The notes beneath the pieces were generated by a model. It worked only from the letters and a program-made list of their open reading frames with translations, had not been told where the DNA came from and did no database searches. A stretch of 5,400 bases of DNA from Oscillospiraceae bacterium (lineage in GTDB: Bacteria > Bacillota > Clostridia > Oscillospirales > Ruminococcaceae), in assembly GCA_014858325.1 (NCBI GenBank), contig RKCM01000063.1, forward strand, positions 1 through 5,400, written 5' to 3'. How positions within the stretch are numbered: position 1 is the stretch's first letter; each line of letters starts with the position of its first letter. The position numbers were made by a program, and so were the translations under genes. Positions 1 to 5,129 of this stretch are shown in pieces.

Positions 1-5
1 GCATC

Positions 6-122
6 CTCGCCCTCTCCGTCTGCTTCGCAGACACCTCTCCCAGAGGGAGAGGCAAGAACCTAACCGTAACGCCTTGGCTCTCCCCTTGGGAGAGCTGGCG
101 CGTTAGCGCCTGAGAGGGCGAG
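6..122. repeat. Inverted pair of double-hairpin palindromic repeat units
   Basis: Two units of one short palindromic repeat face each other. Unit A (about 6-53) has a 6-bp stem 18-23/27-32 with loop TTC, then an 8-bp stem 34-41/45-52 with loop AGA. Unit B (about 77-122, opposite orientation) has an 8-bp stem 78-84 region/88-95 with loop CTT, then a 5-bp stem 97-101/106-110. The outer edges are an exact 11-bp inverted repeat (6-16 CTCGCCCTCTC and 112-122 GAGAGGGCGAG), so the whole block could also form one branched cruciform. A third unit lies at 2266-2315. No U-tract follows any stem, so these are not standard terminators. They resemble REP/BIME-like intergenic elements. Everything here is read directly from the bases; function is unknown. 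Confidence 0.8.
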
Positions 123-142
123 CCCACAAAAGGGATTTTACT

Positions 143-1417
143 ATGATCGTAACAATTACTCCCCCCAAAACATTGGGCGGCACCGTCACCGCGCCCCCCA
201 GCAAGAGCATGGCCCACCGGGCGGTGCTCTGCGCTGCGCTGGCACAGGGGACCTCCCACATCGAAAATCTGGAGTTCAGCAAGGACATCTCCGCCACGCT
301 GGCGGCGGCGGGCCAGCTCTGCGCCCGGGTGGAAACTTCTGCCGACGACGCGCTGGTGGAGGGGCTGGGCCGGTTCCGGCCCGTCACCGGCCCGGTGGAC
401 TGCTGCGAGAGCGGCAGCACCCTGCGCTTCCTCATCCCGCTGGCCAGCCTTACCGGGCAGGCCGTCACCTTTGTGGGCCGCGGGCGGCTGATGGAGCGGC
501 CGCAATCTGTTTACGAGCAGTTGTATCGGGAGCGGAATCTCCATTTTGAACAAACGCCTGCCGGGCTGACCGTGGCGGGCACCCTGCCCAGCGGCGAGTA
601 CACGGTGGCGGGCAATGTGTCCAGCCAGTTCATCAGCGGGCTGCTGTTTGCCCTGCCCCTGCTGGCGGGCGACAGTGTGCTGCATCTGCTGCCCCCGGTG
701 GAGAGCCGCAGCTACATCGAGATGACCCGGGCCGCACAGGCGGCCTTCGGCGTGGCCAGCCGCTGGCTGGACGGCGTGACGCTGGCCATCCCGGGCGGGC
801 AGCACTACCGCCCCGGCCACTACACCGTGGAGGGCGATTACAGCCAGGCGGCGTTCCTCGCCGTGCTGGGGGCCGTCCGGGGCGGGGTGACCATCGCAGG
901 CCTTGCGGAGAAGACTTTGCAGGGCGATGCGGTGATCCTCGACATCCTGCGCCGGTGCGGGGCAAAATTCGCCCGCACCGAGGCGGGCCTGACGTTTGAG
1001 AAAGCCCCGCTCCACGGAGTGGACATCGACCTTGCCGACTGCCCCGACCTTGGCCCTGTGCTGATGGTGCTGGGCCTGCTGTGCGAGGGGAAGACCGTCA
1101 TCCGCAACGCCGAGCGGCTGCGCATCAAGGAGAGCGACCGCATCGCCGCCATGGAGGCCGAACTGCGCGCCTGCGGCGGCGTGCTGGCCAGCGAGGGCGG
1201 CACCATTACCATCGAGGGCTGCGCCGGGGCGCTGCATCCGCCGGAAAGCCCCCTCCGTGGCCACAACGACCACCGTGTCGTCATGAGCCTGACGGTGCTG
1301 GCACTGGCGGCGGGGTTGCCCCTTTCCATCGACAACGCCGAGGCCGTGCAGAAGAGCTGGCCCCATTTCTTTGACGCCCTGCGTCCGCTGGGCGTGGAGG
1401 TAGAGTATGCTGGATAA
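143..1417 (+). CDS. aroA: 3-phosphoshikimate 1-carboxyvinyltransferase (EPSP synthase)
   Basis: This cytosolic enzyme joins phosphoenolpyruvate to shikimate-3-phosphate, the sixth step of the shikimate pathway to chorismate. The 424-aa length is normal for the family. Visible signatures are PSKSMAHR at residues 19-26 (substrate-binding Lys21, Ser22, Arg26), ESGSTLRF at 89-96 (PEP-site loop), RLRIKESDRI ending at 334 (Lys329, Glu330, Arg333), HNDHRVVM at 374-381 (Arg378) and QKSWPHFFD with Lys404. Together these cover both inverse alpha/beta-barrel domains, so the gene looks intact. The ATG start is chosen because AAAAGGGA (128-135) lies 7 bases upstream. The stop overlaps the tyrA start by 11 bases, which indicates translational coupling. 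No convincing promoter is visible between the upstream repeats and the start, so transcription probably comes from further left. The PEP loop reads ESGSTLRF where E. coli has NAGTAMRP; the key glycine is kept. Confidence 0.97.
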   Translation: MIVTITPPKTLGGTVTAPPSKSMAHRAVLCAALAQGTSHIENLEFSKDISATLAAAGQLCARVETSADDALVEGLGRFRPVTGPVDCCESGSTLRFLIPLASLTGQAVTFVGRGRLMERPQSVYEQLYRERNLHFEQTPAGLTVAGTLPSGEYTVAGNVSSQFISGLLFALPLLAGDSVLHLLPPVESRSYIEMTRAAQAAFGVASRWLDGVTLAIPGGQHYRPGHYTVEGDYSQAAFLAVLGAVRGGVTIAGLAEKTLQGDAVILDILRRCGAKFARTEAGLTFEKAPLHGVDIDLADCPDLGPVLMVLGLLCEGKTVIRNAERLRIKESDRIAAMEAELRACGGVLASEGGTITIEGCAGALHPPESPLRGHNDHRVVMSLTVLALAAGLPLSIDNAEAVQKSWPHFFDALRPLGVEVEYAG

Positions 1418-2267
1418 AACAAAACGTTATCTCATCGTGGGCCTGGGCCTGCTGGGCGGCAAGTATGCGCTGGAACTGACCAAAGCCGGCTTTGCCGTGG
1501 ACGGCATCAACCGCAGCGAGGGGCATCTGCAGTACGCCCTCGACCACGGCTACATCCGCAGCGGCAAGACCCATGATTTTGAAGATCTGGTAAGTCAGGC
1601 CGACCACATCATCTTTGGCCTGTACCCCACCGCCCTCCTTGAGTGGTTCCAAACCTACGGCCACCTCCTCAAGCTCGGGTGCGTGTTTACGGACGTCTCG
1701 GGCGTGAAGACCGGCCTTGTGGAGCCCATCCAGGCGATGTGCCCGGCGGGCGTGGAGTTCATCGCCAGCCACCCCATGGCGGGCCGGGAGACCTCCAGCG
1801 TGGAGCACGCGGCGGAGGTCAACTTTGCCCCCGCCAACTTCATCATCACCCCGACGGAGAAGAACACCCCCGAGGCCGTGCAGTGGGCCAAAGACCTGGC
1901 CGAAGTGCTGGGCTTCAAGCACATCTGCACCCTGACGGTGCAGGAGCACGACCGGATGATCGGTTATGTCAGCCAGCTGTGCCACGCCATCGCCGTCAGC
2001 CTGATGTGCGCCAACGACAACACCTCCCTGTGCGAGTACACGGGCGACTCCTTCCGGGATCTGACCCGCATCGCACGCATCAACGACAAAATGTGGGCGG
2101 AGCTGTTTTTGTGGAACAAAGAGAACCTCATTGCCGAGATCGACCAGTTCGATGCCGCGCTGACCACGATGCGCAACGCCCTTGTGGCCGACGACCGGGA
2201 GAAGCTGGAGGAGATGTTCCGCCTTTCCACCCAGCGCCGCGCCGCTTTTGATAAGAAGGCACCGTGA
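1407..2267 (+). CDS. tyrA: Prephenate dehydrogenase
   Basis: This enzyme oxidatively decarboxylates prephenate to 4-hydroxyphenylpyruvate with NAD(P)+, committing chorismate-derived carbon to tyrosine. It has 286 aa and is a stand-alone form: there is no chorismate mutase domain at the N terminus and no ACT domain at the C terminus. The Rossmann nucleotide loop is GLGLLGG at residues 12-18. DVSGVKTG follows, then SHPMAG at 121-126, a family hallmark. The all-alpha C-terminal domain carries EHDRMIGYVSQLCHAIA (about 180-196, conserved His181 and His193) and GDSFRDLTRIA (213-223, Arg217). GGAGG at 1396-1400, inside the end of aroA, is 6 bases before the ATG. The 11-base overlap with aroA indicates one operon. 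Cyclohexadienyl or arogenate dehydrogenase activity cannot be excluded from sequence alone. Confidence 0.95.
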   Translation: MLDKTKRYLIVGLGLLGGKYALELTKAGFAVDGINRSEGHLQYALDHGYIRSGKTHDFEDLVSQADHIIFGLYPTALLEWFQTYGHLLKLGCVFTDVSGVKTGLVEPIQAMCPAGVEFIASHPMAGRETSSVEHAAEVNFAPANFIITPTEKNTPEAVQWAKDLAEVLGFKHICTLTVQEHDRMIGYVSQLCHAIAVSLMCANDNTSLCEYTGDSFRDLTRIARINDKMWAELFLWNKENLIAEIDQFDAALTTMRNALVADDREKLEEMFRLSTQRRAAFDKKAP

Positions 2268-2316
2268 CCCTCTCAGGCGCTGCGCGCCAGCTCCCCCGAA
2301 GGGGGAGCCCTTGGCA
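2266..2316. repeat. Third copy of the double-hairpin palindromic repeat
   Basis: The unit starts at the tyrA stop codon. It has a 5-bp stem 2276-2280/2284-2288 (GGCGC/GCGCC) followed by an 8-bp stem 2290-2297/2301-2308 (GCTCCCCC/GGGGGAGC, loop GAA). Its layout and much of its sequence (CCCTCTCAGGCGCT, GCGCCAGCTC) match the reverse complement of the unit at 77-118. No U-tract follows, so strong termination between tyrA and the regulator gene is not expected, although mRNA stabilisation or attenuation is possible. Confidence 0.75.
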
Positions 2317-2396
2317 AATCAGGAATGTATGTACAAAACGCATGGGCACTTGGTGGCACAAACGCGCGGGCCCTGCCGAAACCGTTAGGAGGCACT

Positions 2397-3368
2397 ATGC
2401 CGAAGCAGGAAGGACAGAAATCCAAACTTCTGGCGCTGCTGCACATTTTTGAGCAGCAGACCGACGAAAATCATCTGCTCAACGTCCCGCAGCTGGTGGA
2501 GCTGCTGGCGGCGCAGGGCATTTTGTGCGAGCGCAAGAGCGTGTACAGCGACATCGACGCCCTCAACGCGCTGGGGTACGACATCCAGCTGCGGCGGGGG
2601 CGGCACGGCGGCTACTGGATGGCCAGCCGGACTTTTGATCTGGCCGAGCTGAAGCTGCTGGTGGACGCCGTGCAGTCCAGCCGGGTGATTGCCAAAACCA
2701 CCAGCGACCGGCTCATTGCCAAGCTGGAGGGTCTCGCCTCGCAATACGAGGCAAGCCAGCTGCAGCGCCAGGTATACGTCGATGGCCGCCCCAAGACCGC
2801 CAACAAGGAGCTGCCCTACAGCGTGGACGCCCTCTTCACCGCCATCAACGCGGGCCGGATGGTGCAGTTCCGCTACAAAAAGGCGGGCCGCCCCAACCTC
2901 AAAACCATCAGCCCCTGGCAGATGGCCTGGGAAAACGGCTGCTACTACCTCATCGCCTATCAGGACGAGAAAGAGCCCGTCGGCATCCGCCACTACCGGG
3001 TAGACCGCATGGCAGGCATCACGGTGCTGGACGAGCCCCGCCGGGGCAAGGAGCAGTTTGCGGGTTTTGATCTGCCCGCCTACCTGAAAAAGCATTTCAA
3101 CATGTACGGCGGCGACGAGTACCGCGTCACCCTGCGGTGCACCGCCGACTTGGAGCCCGCCATGCGGGAGCGCTTCGGCTCCGGGCCCATCTTCCTGCCC
3201 GAGGGGGAGGAGCATTTCCATTTCGATGTGCCCATCTGCGTCAGCGACCAGTTCTACGGCTGGGTCTGCGGCTTTGGCGGCAAGGTGGAGATCACCGCCC
3301 CCGCCAAAGTGCGGGAGGGTCTGCAGGAAATGACCGCCCGCATCGCCGCAGCTCATTCGGAAACCTAA
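2397..3368 (+). CDS. HTH/WYL-domain transcriptional regulator
   Basis: Predicted cytosolic DNA-binding regulator of 323 aa. An N-terminal winged helix-turn-helix of the HTH_11/DeoR kind spans about residues 8-65. In it, the stretch VPQLVELLAAQGI, then ERKSVYSDIDALNALGYDI and the RRGRHGGYWM wing are the usual pattern. The WYL domain covers about 140-215, with CYYLIAYQ at 182-189 in place of the name-giving W-Y-L and HYRVDRM after it. A C-terminal WCX-type segment runs to about 318 (from YRVTLRC to the VREGLQEM helix). WYL domains are thought to sense ligands, often nucleic-acid or nucleotide related; nothing here identifies the ligand. The start is set at 2397, where AGGAGG (2387-2392) lies 4 bases upstream. 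An in-frame ATG at 2325 would add 24 residues but lacks a ribosome binding site. The gene follows aroA-tyrA by 129 bases and may be co-transcribed. Confidence 0.9.
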   Translation: MPKQEGQKSKLLALLHIFEQQTDENHLLNVPQLVELLAAQGILCERKSVYSDIDALNALGYDIQLRRGRHGGYWMASRTFDLAELKLLVDAVQSSRVIAKTTSDRLIAKLEGLASQYEASQLQRQVYVDGRPKTANKELPYSVDALFTAINAGRMVQFRYKKAGRPNLKTISPWQMAWENGCYYLIAYQDEKEPVGIRHYRVDRMAGITVLDEPRRGKEQFAGFDLPAYLKKHFNMYGGDEYRVTLRCTADLEPAMRERFGSGPIFLPEGEEHFHFDVPICVSDQFYGWVCGFGGKVEITAPAKVREGLQEMTARIAAAHSET

Positions 3369-3385
3369 ATAAGCAATAAACCGCG

Positions 3386-3412
3386 AAAAACGGCCCGCCG
3401 AAGCGGGCCGTT
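3386..3412 (-). terminator. Stem-loop terminator, copy 1 (probably bidirectional)
   Basis: A perfect 10-bp GC-rich stem (3389-3398/3403-3412) lies between the converging WYL regulator and relE genes. Read on the minus strand, the loop is a cUUCGg tetraloop and the stem runs into TTTTT, so it is a good terminator for the relE transcript. Read on the plus strand, only TTCTTGCGTTT follows, which may be enough to help terminate the regulator transcript 20 bases after its stop. Confidence 0.85.
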
Positions 3413-3419
3413 CTTGCGT

Positions 3420-3752
3420 TTATTCGGTTTCGTCCTCCGTCAAATCGTCAAACAGGATGCGCAGATAGTCGCGCCCGCCGTATACCACACGGTCTACAAA
3501 AACATCGTTTTCCTCGACATGGTAAAACGTCAGGTATTTCCCACTGACAAGATAACGCTCCTCGCTGTTGGCATCCGTCACAGCGGCAATCGGTGTACCG
3601 ATCAAGGCGTGCTCCCGTAAAATGCGGATTTTCTTGGTGATTTTGGCCACGACGGAAATCGCTGCTTTTTCGTTGCTCAAATCTTCTGTGATATATGCTT
3701 TGATCTCCGCCAGATCATCCTGTGCTTCCGGGGACAAGTGTATCTTATTCAT
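3420..3752 (-). CDS. Type II toxin, RelE/ParE family
   Basis: Small 110-aa toxin of the RelE/ParE fold. Such toxins either cleave mRNA in the ribosome or poison gyrase; the sequence does not decide which. Family features are the N-terminal SPEAQDDLAEIKAYI helix (residues 7-21), ERYLVSGKYLTFYHV and the closing VDRVVYGGRDYLRILF strand with its basic and aromatic residues. The start is the ATG at 3752, which overlaps the antitoxin stop by 8 bases; a TTG two codons upstream (3758) is a poorer choice. No strong Shine-Dalgarno is seen, so the toxin is probably translated by coupling to the antitoxin. That is a common way to keep antitoxin in excess. The acidic tail (DDLTEDETE) is unusual but intact. 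The assignment to RelE versus ParE remains open. Confidence 0.9.
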   Translation of the reverse strand: MNKIHLSPEAQDDLAEIKAYITEDLSNEKAAISVVAKITKKIRILREHALIGTPIAAVTDANSEERYLVSGKYLTFYHVEENDVFVDRVVYGGRDYLRILFDDLTEDETE

Positions 3753-3999
3753 GCTCAATTCCGAGATTTTCCTCTACGGCCTCCAAGGTCAGCCAGCCCT
3801 TCTTCTCGCCGGAGCGACGTCCTTTTGCGATTTCGTTCATCAGCTGGATGGTCGCCTGGGCTTTCTCGTAATCGTGCATATCGACGATGGCGTATTTGCC
3901 CCGCCCGTTTTTGGTCAGAAACACAGGAGAGCCCACTTCCACATCCCGCAGGACCTCCGTGTAATTGCGCAAGTCGGAGATTGGTTTGATATTCGGCAT
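3745..3999 (-). CDS. Type II antitoxin, Phd/YefM family
   Basis: An 84-aa antitoxin encoded directly upstream of, and overlapping, the RelE/ParE toxin gene. The N terminus MPNIKPISDLRNYTEVLRDV followed by GSPVFLTKNGRGKYAIVDMHDYEK is the classic Phd/YefM DNA-binding fold. The C-terminal part (from about residue 50, ATIQLMNEIAKGRRSGEKKGW and on) is the toxin-wrapping region. The start at 3999 is chosen because it matches the family N terminus and has GAAGGGAG (4015-4008) 8 bases upstream; an in-frame ATG at 4056 would lie upstream of the promoter -10 box. In known pairs the antitoxin binds its own promoter, and a suitable palindrome is present (4037-4066). Confidence 0.92.
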   Translation of the reverse strand: MPNIKPISDLRNYTEVLRDVEVGSPVFLTKNGRGKYAIVDMHDYEKAQATIQLMNEIAKGRRSGEKKGWLTLEAVEENLGIEHE

Positions 4000-4021
4000 A
4001 AGATCAACTCCCTTCGGCTCT

Positions 4022-4050
4022 AGTATAGCCGATTTTGCTGTAAAATTCAA
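4022..4050 (-). promoter_or_regulatory. Promoter of the antitoxin-toxin operon
   Basis: On the minus strand a -35 box TTGAAT (4050-4045) and a -10 box TATACT (4027-4022) are separated by exactly 17 bases. Transcription should start near 4015, just at the Shine-Dalgarno region, leaving a very short leader. Confidence 0.8.
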
Positions 4051-4066
4051 CTGCAAATTTTACAGC
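4037..4066. promoter_or_regulatory. Palindromic operator candidate over the antitoxin promoter
   Basis: GCTGTAAAATT (4037-4047) and AATTTTACAGC (4056-4066) form a perfect 11-bp inverted repeat with an 8-base spacer. It covers the -35 box of the antitoxin-toxin promoter. Phd/YefM antitoxins, alone or bound to toxin, repress their own promoter through palindromes of this kind, so this is the likely binding site. Confidence 0.7.
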
Positions 4067-4087
4067 GCATTGTGTTCATCCCCAGCG

Positions 4088-4116
4088 AAAAACGGCCCGC
4101 CGAAGCGGGCCGTTTT
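4088..4116 (-). terminator. Stem-loop terminator, copy 2
   Basis: This has the same 10-bp stem and loop as copy 1 (4091-4100/4105-4114), with TTTTTCG after it on the minus strand and TTTTCGTTT after it on the plus strand. It lies 40 bases downstream of the lipoprotein gene and ends that transcript before the antitoxin promoter. The cUUCGg loop orientation favours use on the minus strand. Confidence 0.85.
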
Positions 4117-4156
4117 CGTTTGGGGTTTGATGAAAACTGATAAAATCAGAAATGGC

Positions 4157-4744
4157 TTATTTTGCAGCCTTTACCGCAATACGGAAAACAGCGACCAGAT
4201 AGGTCTTGCCGTCCTGCTCCATAGTGGCAGTTCCAACATACGCGGTCATTTCCACCTTTTTATCGTCAATATTGCCGTCTTTATCTTTTGCAGCGTCAGG
4301 AATGCTGAGCGTCATGGAATTTTCCAGCAAGTCTTCCGCCTGCCCCAGTGCATACATATCTTTCACGGCATCCGTCGTAAAGCCGGAAGTAACAATCGAA
4401 TAACTGATTGCATAGAGATATTTCTCAGCGTTTGCGCCAGTATCGCCTACTGCTTCGCACAGAATTTTCTTTTCTGCTGCCGTCAAATCCTGATTCCGGC
4501 GATTATCAATTTCCTTCAAGCTGATCGGCGTTTTCTCAATTGCCGCAGCTGCATTCTTTGCAACGCTATCCAGCGAAGTATCTGCCTTAAACGACAAATC
4601 AATGCTATGCATCTTAGCTGCGTCATTCAGATAATCCACCACAGTAAAGGTGGTCTTGCCAGCGTCCTTGCCGCAGCCCACGAGAAGGGTGAGGGCCAGA
4701 GCGCTTGCCATGGCAATGGCCAGAACTTTTTTGAACAATTTCAT
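4157..4744 (-). CDS. Predicted lipoprotein of unknown function
   Basis: A 195-aa exported protein. The N terminus MKLFKKVLAIAMASALAL is a typical signal peptide with a Lys-rich n-region and a hydrophobic core. It ends in the lipobox LVGC with the lipidated cysteine at residue 24, so the mature protein should be anchored to the outer face of the membrane. I do not recognise the remaining ~170 residues. They are soluble and largely helical in appearance, with short acidic/lysine stretches (DAAKDKDGNIDDKK) and a C-terminal strand-rich segment (KVEMTAYVGTATM, KTYLVAVFRIAVKAAK). The start is set by AGGAGG (4759-4754) 9 bases upstream and by the signal peptide; the frame stays open upstream to 4951 only through the repeat-containing promoter region. 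The gene stands alone between two terminators and is driven by a promoter whose spacer is a TA repeat. Confidence 0.85.
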   Translation of the reverse strand: MKLFKKVLAIAMASALALTLLVGCGKDAGKTTFTVVDYLNDAAKMHSIDLSFKADTSLDSVAKNAAAAIEKTPISLKEIDNRRNQDLTAAEKKILCEAVGDTGANAEKYLYAISYSIVTSGFTTDAVKDMYALGQAEDLLENSMTLSIPDAAKDKDGNIDDKKVEMTAYVGTATMEQDGKTYLVAVFRIAVKAAK

Positions 4745-4769
4745 TTTGTTGTGCCTCCTATTTCGATTT

Positions 4770-4805
4770 TGGGAGCCCCCAAACGGCTTCCGATCTCTGC
4801 TCCCA
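4770..4805. promoter_or_regulatory. Inverted repeat at the lipoprotein transcription start
   Basis: TGGGAGC (4770-4776) and GCTCCCA (4799-4805) form a 7-bp inverted repeat. The right arm touches the -10 box and the expected start site (about 4798), so it is more likely a DNA operator than an RNA hairpin. It is short and could be chance. Confidence 0.3.
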
Positions 4806-4833
4806 TTATATATATATATATATACATCGTCAA
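4805..4833 (-). promoter_or_regulatory. Lipoprotein promoter with TA-repeat spacer
   Basis: On the minus strand the -35 box is TTGACG (4833-4828) and the -10 box is TATAAT (4810-4805), with a 17-base spacer. Fourteen of the 17 spacer bases are TA repeats, and the repeat continues into the -10 box. Start is expected near 4798, giving a leader of about 54 bases. One TA unit more or less would make the spacer 19 or 15. Confidence 0.8.
4807..4824. repeat. (TA)9 dinucleotide tract
   Basis: Nine uninterrupted TA units lie inside the lipoprotein promoter. Such tracts can change length by slipped-strand mispairing during replication. Confidence 0.95.
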
Positions 4834-4917
4834 TATTTGGAGGCAAAATTTTTGCGGTTTGCGGTTTTTCAGCGTTTGGCACAAAACCGCGCATGAACTT
4901 TTGGTGCATCGTACCAA
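4834..4917. other. Intergenic stretch with short inverted repeats, no gene seen
   Basis: Between the lipoprotein promoter and the upstream terminator I see no ORF with a ribosome binding site. There is an 8-bp inverted repeat GCGGTTTT/AAAACCGC (4861-4868/4883-4890, 14-base loop) preceded by a direct GCGGTTT repeat (4854-4860), and a 7-bp repeat TTTTGGT/ACCAAAA (4899-4905/4913-4919) next to the terminator. These may be regulator sites upstream of the lipoprotein promoter; no function can be assigned. Confidence 0.4.
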
Positions 4918-4941
4918 AACGGCCCGCCGAAGCGGGCCGTT
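4916..4941 (-). terminator. Stem-loop terminator, copy 3
   Basis: The same 10-bp stem (4918-4927/4932-4941) with a cUUCGg loop on the minus strand, followed there by TTTT. On the plus strand no U-tract follows. It would end a minus-strand transcript coming from the 20-codon ORF at 5126-5064 and insulate the lipoprotein promoter from it. Confidence 0.8.
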
Positions 4942-4944
4942 GAC

Positions 4945-4973
4945 TTGACAAAGCAGGAAATATCGACTATACT
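4945..4973 (+). promoter_or_regulatory. Consensus promoter of the small antisense RNA
   Basis: TTGACA (4945-4950), a 17-base spacer, and TATACT (4968-4973) give a near-perfect sigma-A promoter. Expected start is about 4980. No ORF with a ribosome binding site follows before the terminator at 5037-5073, so it drives a small RNA. Confidence 0.85.
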
Positions 4974-4979
4974 ACAAAT

Positions 4980-5073
4980 AAAGAAGGCGCTGCGACAAGC
5001 GGTTAGCCCTTTAGAGTAATGGTCTGAGCAAAGCTCGAACCGTCACCGTTCCGGGGTGGCGGTTCATTTTTTT
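4980..5073 (+). ncRNA. Small structured RNA, candidate type I antitoxin
   Basis: The RNA is about 94 nt, from the consensus promoter at 4945-4973 to an intrinsic terminator. Visible structure is a small hairpin GAGC-AAA-GCTC (5026-5036) abutting the 11-bp terminator stem. AGAGTAA (5013-5019) can also pair with TTACTCT (5072-5078), which overlaps the U-tract. I see no start codon with a Shine-Dalgarno sequence. It is antisense to the last three codons, the stop and the 3' UTR of the 20-codon minus-strand ORF (5126-5064). This convergent 3'-end overlap is that of RatA with txpA or SR4 with bsrG. I do not recognise the RNA family, so its role is inferred from layout. Confidence 0.65.
5037..5073 (+). 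terminator. Intrinsic terminator of the small RNA
   Basis: An 11-bp stem GAACCGTCACC (5037-5047)/GGTGGCGGTTC (5055-5065), with one U-G pair and a 7-base loop, is followed directly by ATTTTTTT. It is a strong plus-strand terminator; on the minus strand no U-tract follows. Confidence 0.9.
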
Positions 5074-5126
5074 ACTCTGATCGTAAACGTTAATCCAAAT
5101 AAATGGAAAGTCAAAGTAATAGGCAT
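5064..5126 (-). CDS. 20-aa peptide, candidate type I toxin
   Basis: A 20-codon ORF, MPITLTFHLFGLTFTIRVKK, from an ATG at 5126 to a TGA at 5064. The coding case is its ribosome binding site: AAAGGGGGTGAG (5142-5131) matches the 16S anti-Shine-Dalgarno at nearly every base, with suitable spacing to the ATG. The peptide alternates Thr with hydrophobic and aromatic residues, has no acidic residue and ends RVKK. That is a short cationic, possibly membrane-active peptide, though more strand-like than the helical toxins known from Bacillus. A convergent small RNA (4980-5073) covers its 3' end, and a hairpin (5156-5130) can hide its Shine-Dalgarno. Its transcript would end at the terminator at 4916-4941. 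I do not recognise the peptide. Alternatives are a leader peptide or a chance ORF; the ribosome binding site argues against chance. Confidence 0.55.
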   Translation of the reverse strand: MPITLTFHLFGLTFTIRVKK

Positions 5127-5129
5127 TCG

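Noticed and set aside
1..124. CRISPR-like or terminator reading of the hairpins before aroA
   Set aside because: The units are inverted rather than directly repeated, there are no spacers, and no U-tract follows the stems.
2325..2396. 24-residue upstream extension of the WYL regulator
   Set aside because: The ATG at 2325 lacks a ribosome binding site, whereas AGGAGG lies 4 bases before the ATG at 2397, which is also where the usual HTH N terminus begins.
2385..3356. Long minus-strand frame opposite the WYL regulator
   Set aside because: It is the mirror of a GC-rich gene with clear domains on the plus strand; such genes routinely open antisense frames.
4000..4056. 19-residue upstream extension of the antitoxin
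   Set aside because: It would place the start upstream of the -10 box and within the palindrome; the ATG at 3999 has a ribosome binding site and matches the family N terminus.
3965..4948. Long 327-codon plus-strand frame
   Set aside because: It lies opposite the lipoprotein gene, its promoter and two terminators, has no ribosome binding site and translates to a composition unlike a protein. It is a shadow.
4745..4951. 69-residue N-terminal extension of the lipoprotein frame
   Set aside because: It would translate the promoter and the (TA)9 tract (as YIYIY). The internal ATG at 4744 has AGGAGG and starts a perfect signal peptide.
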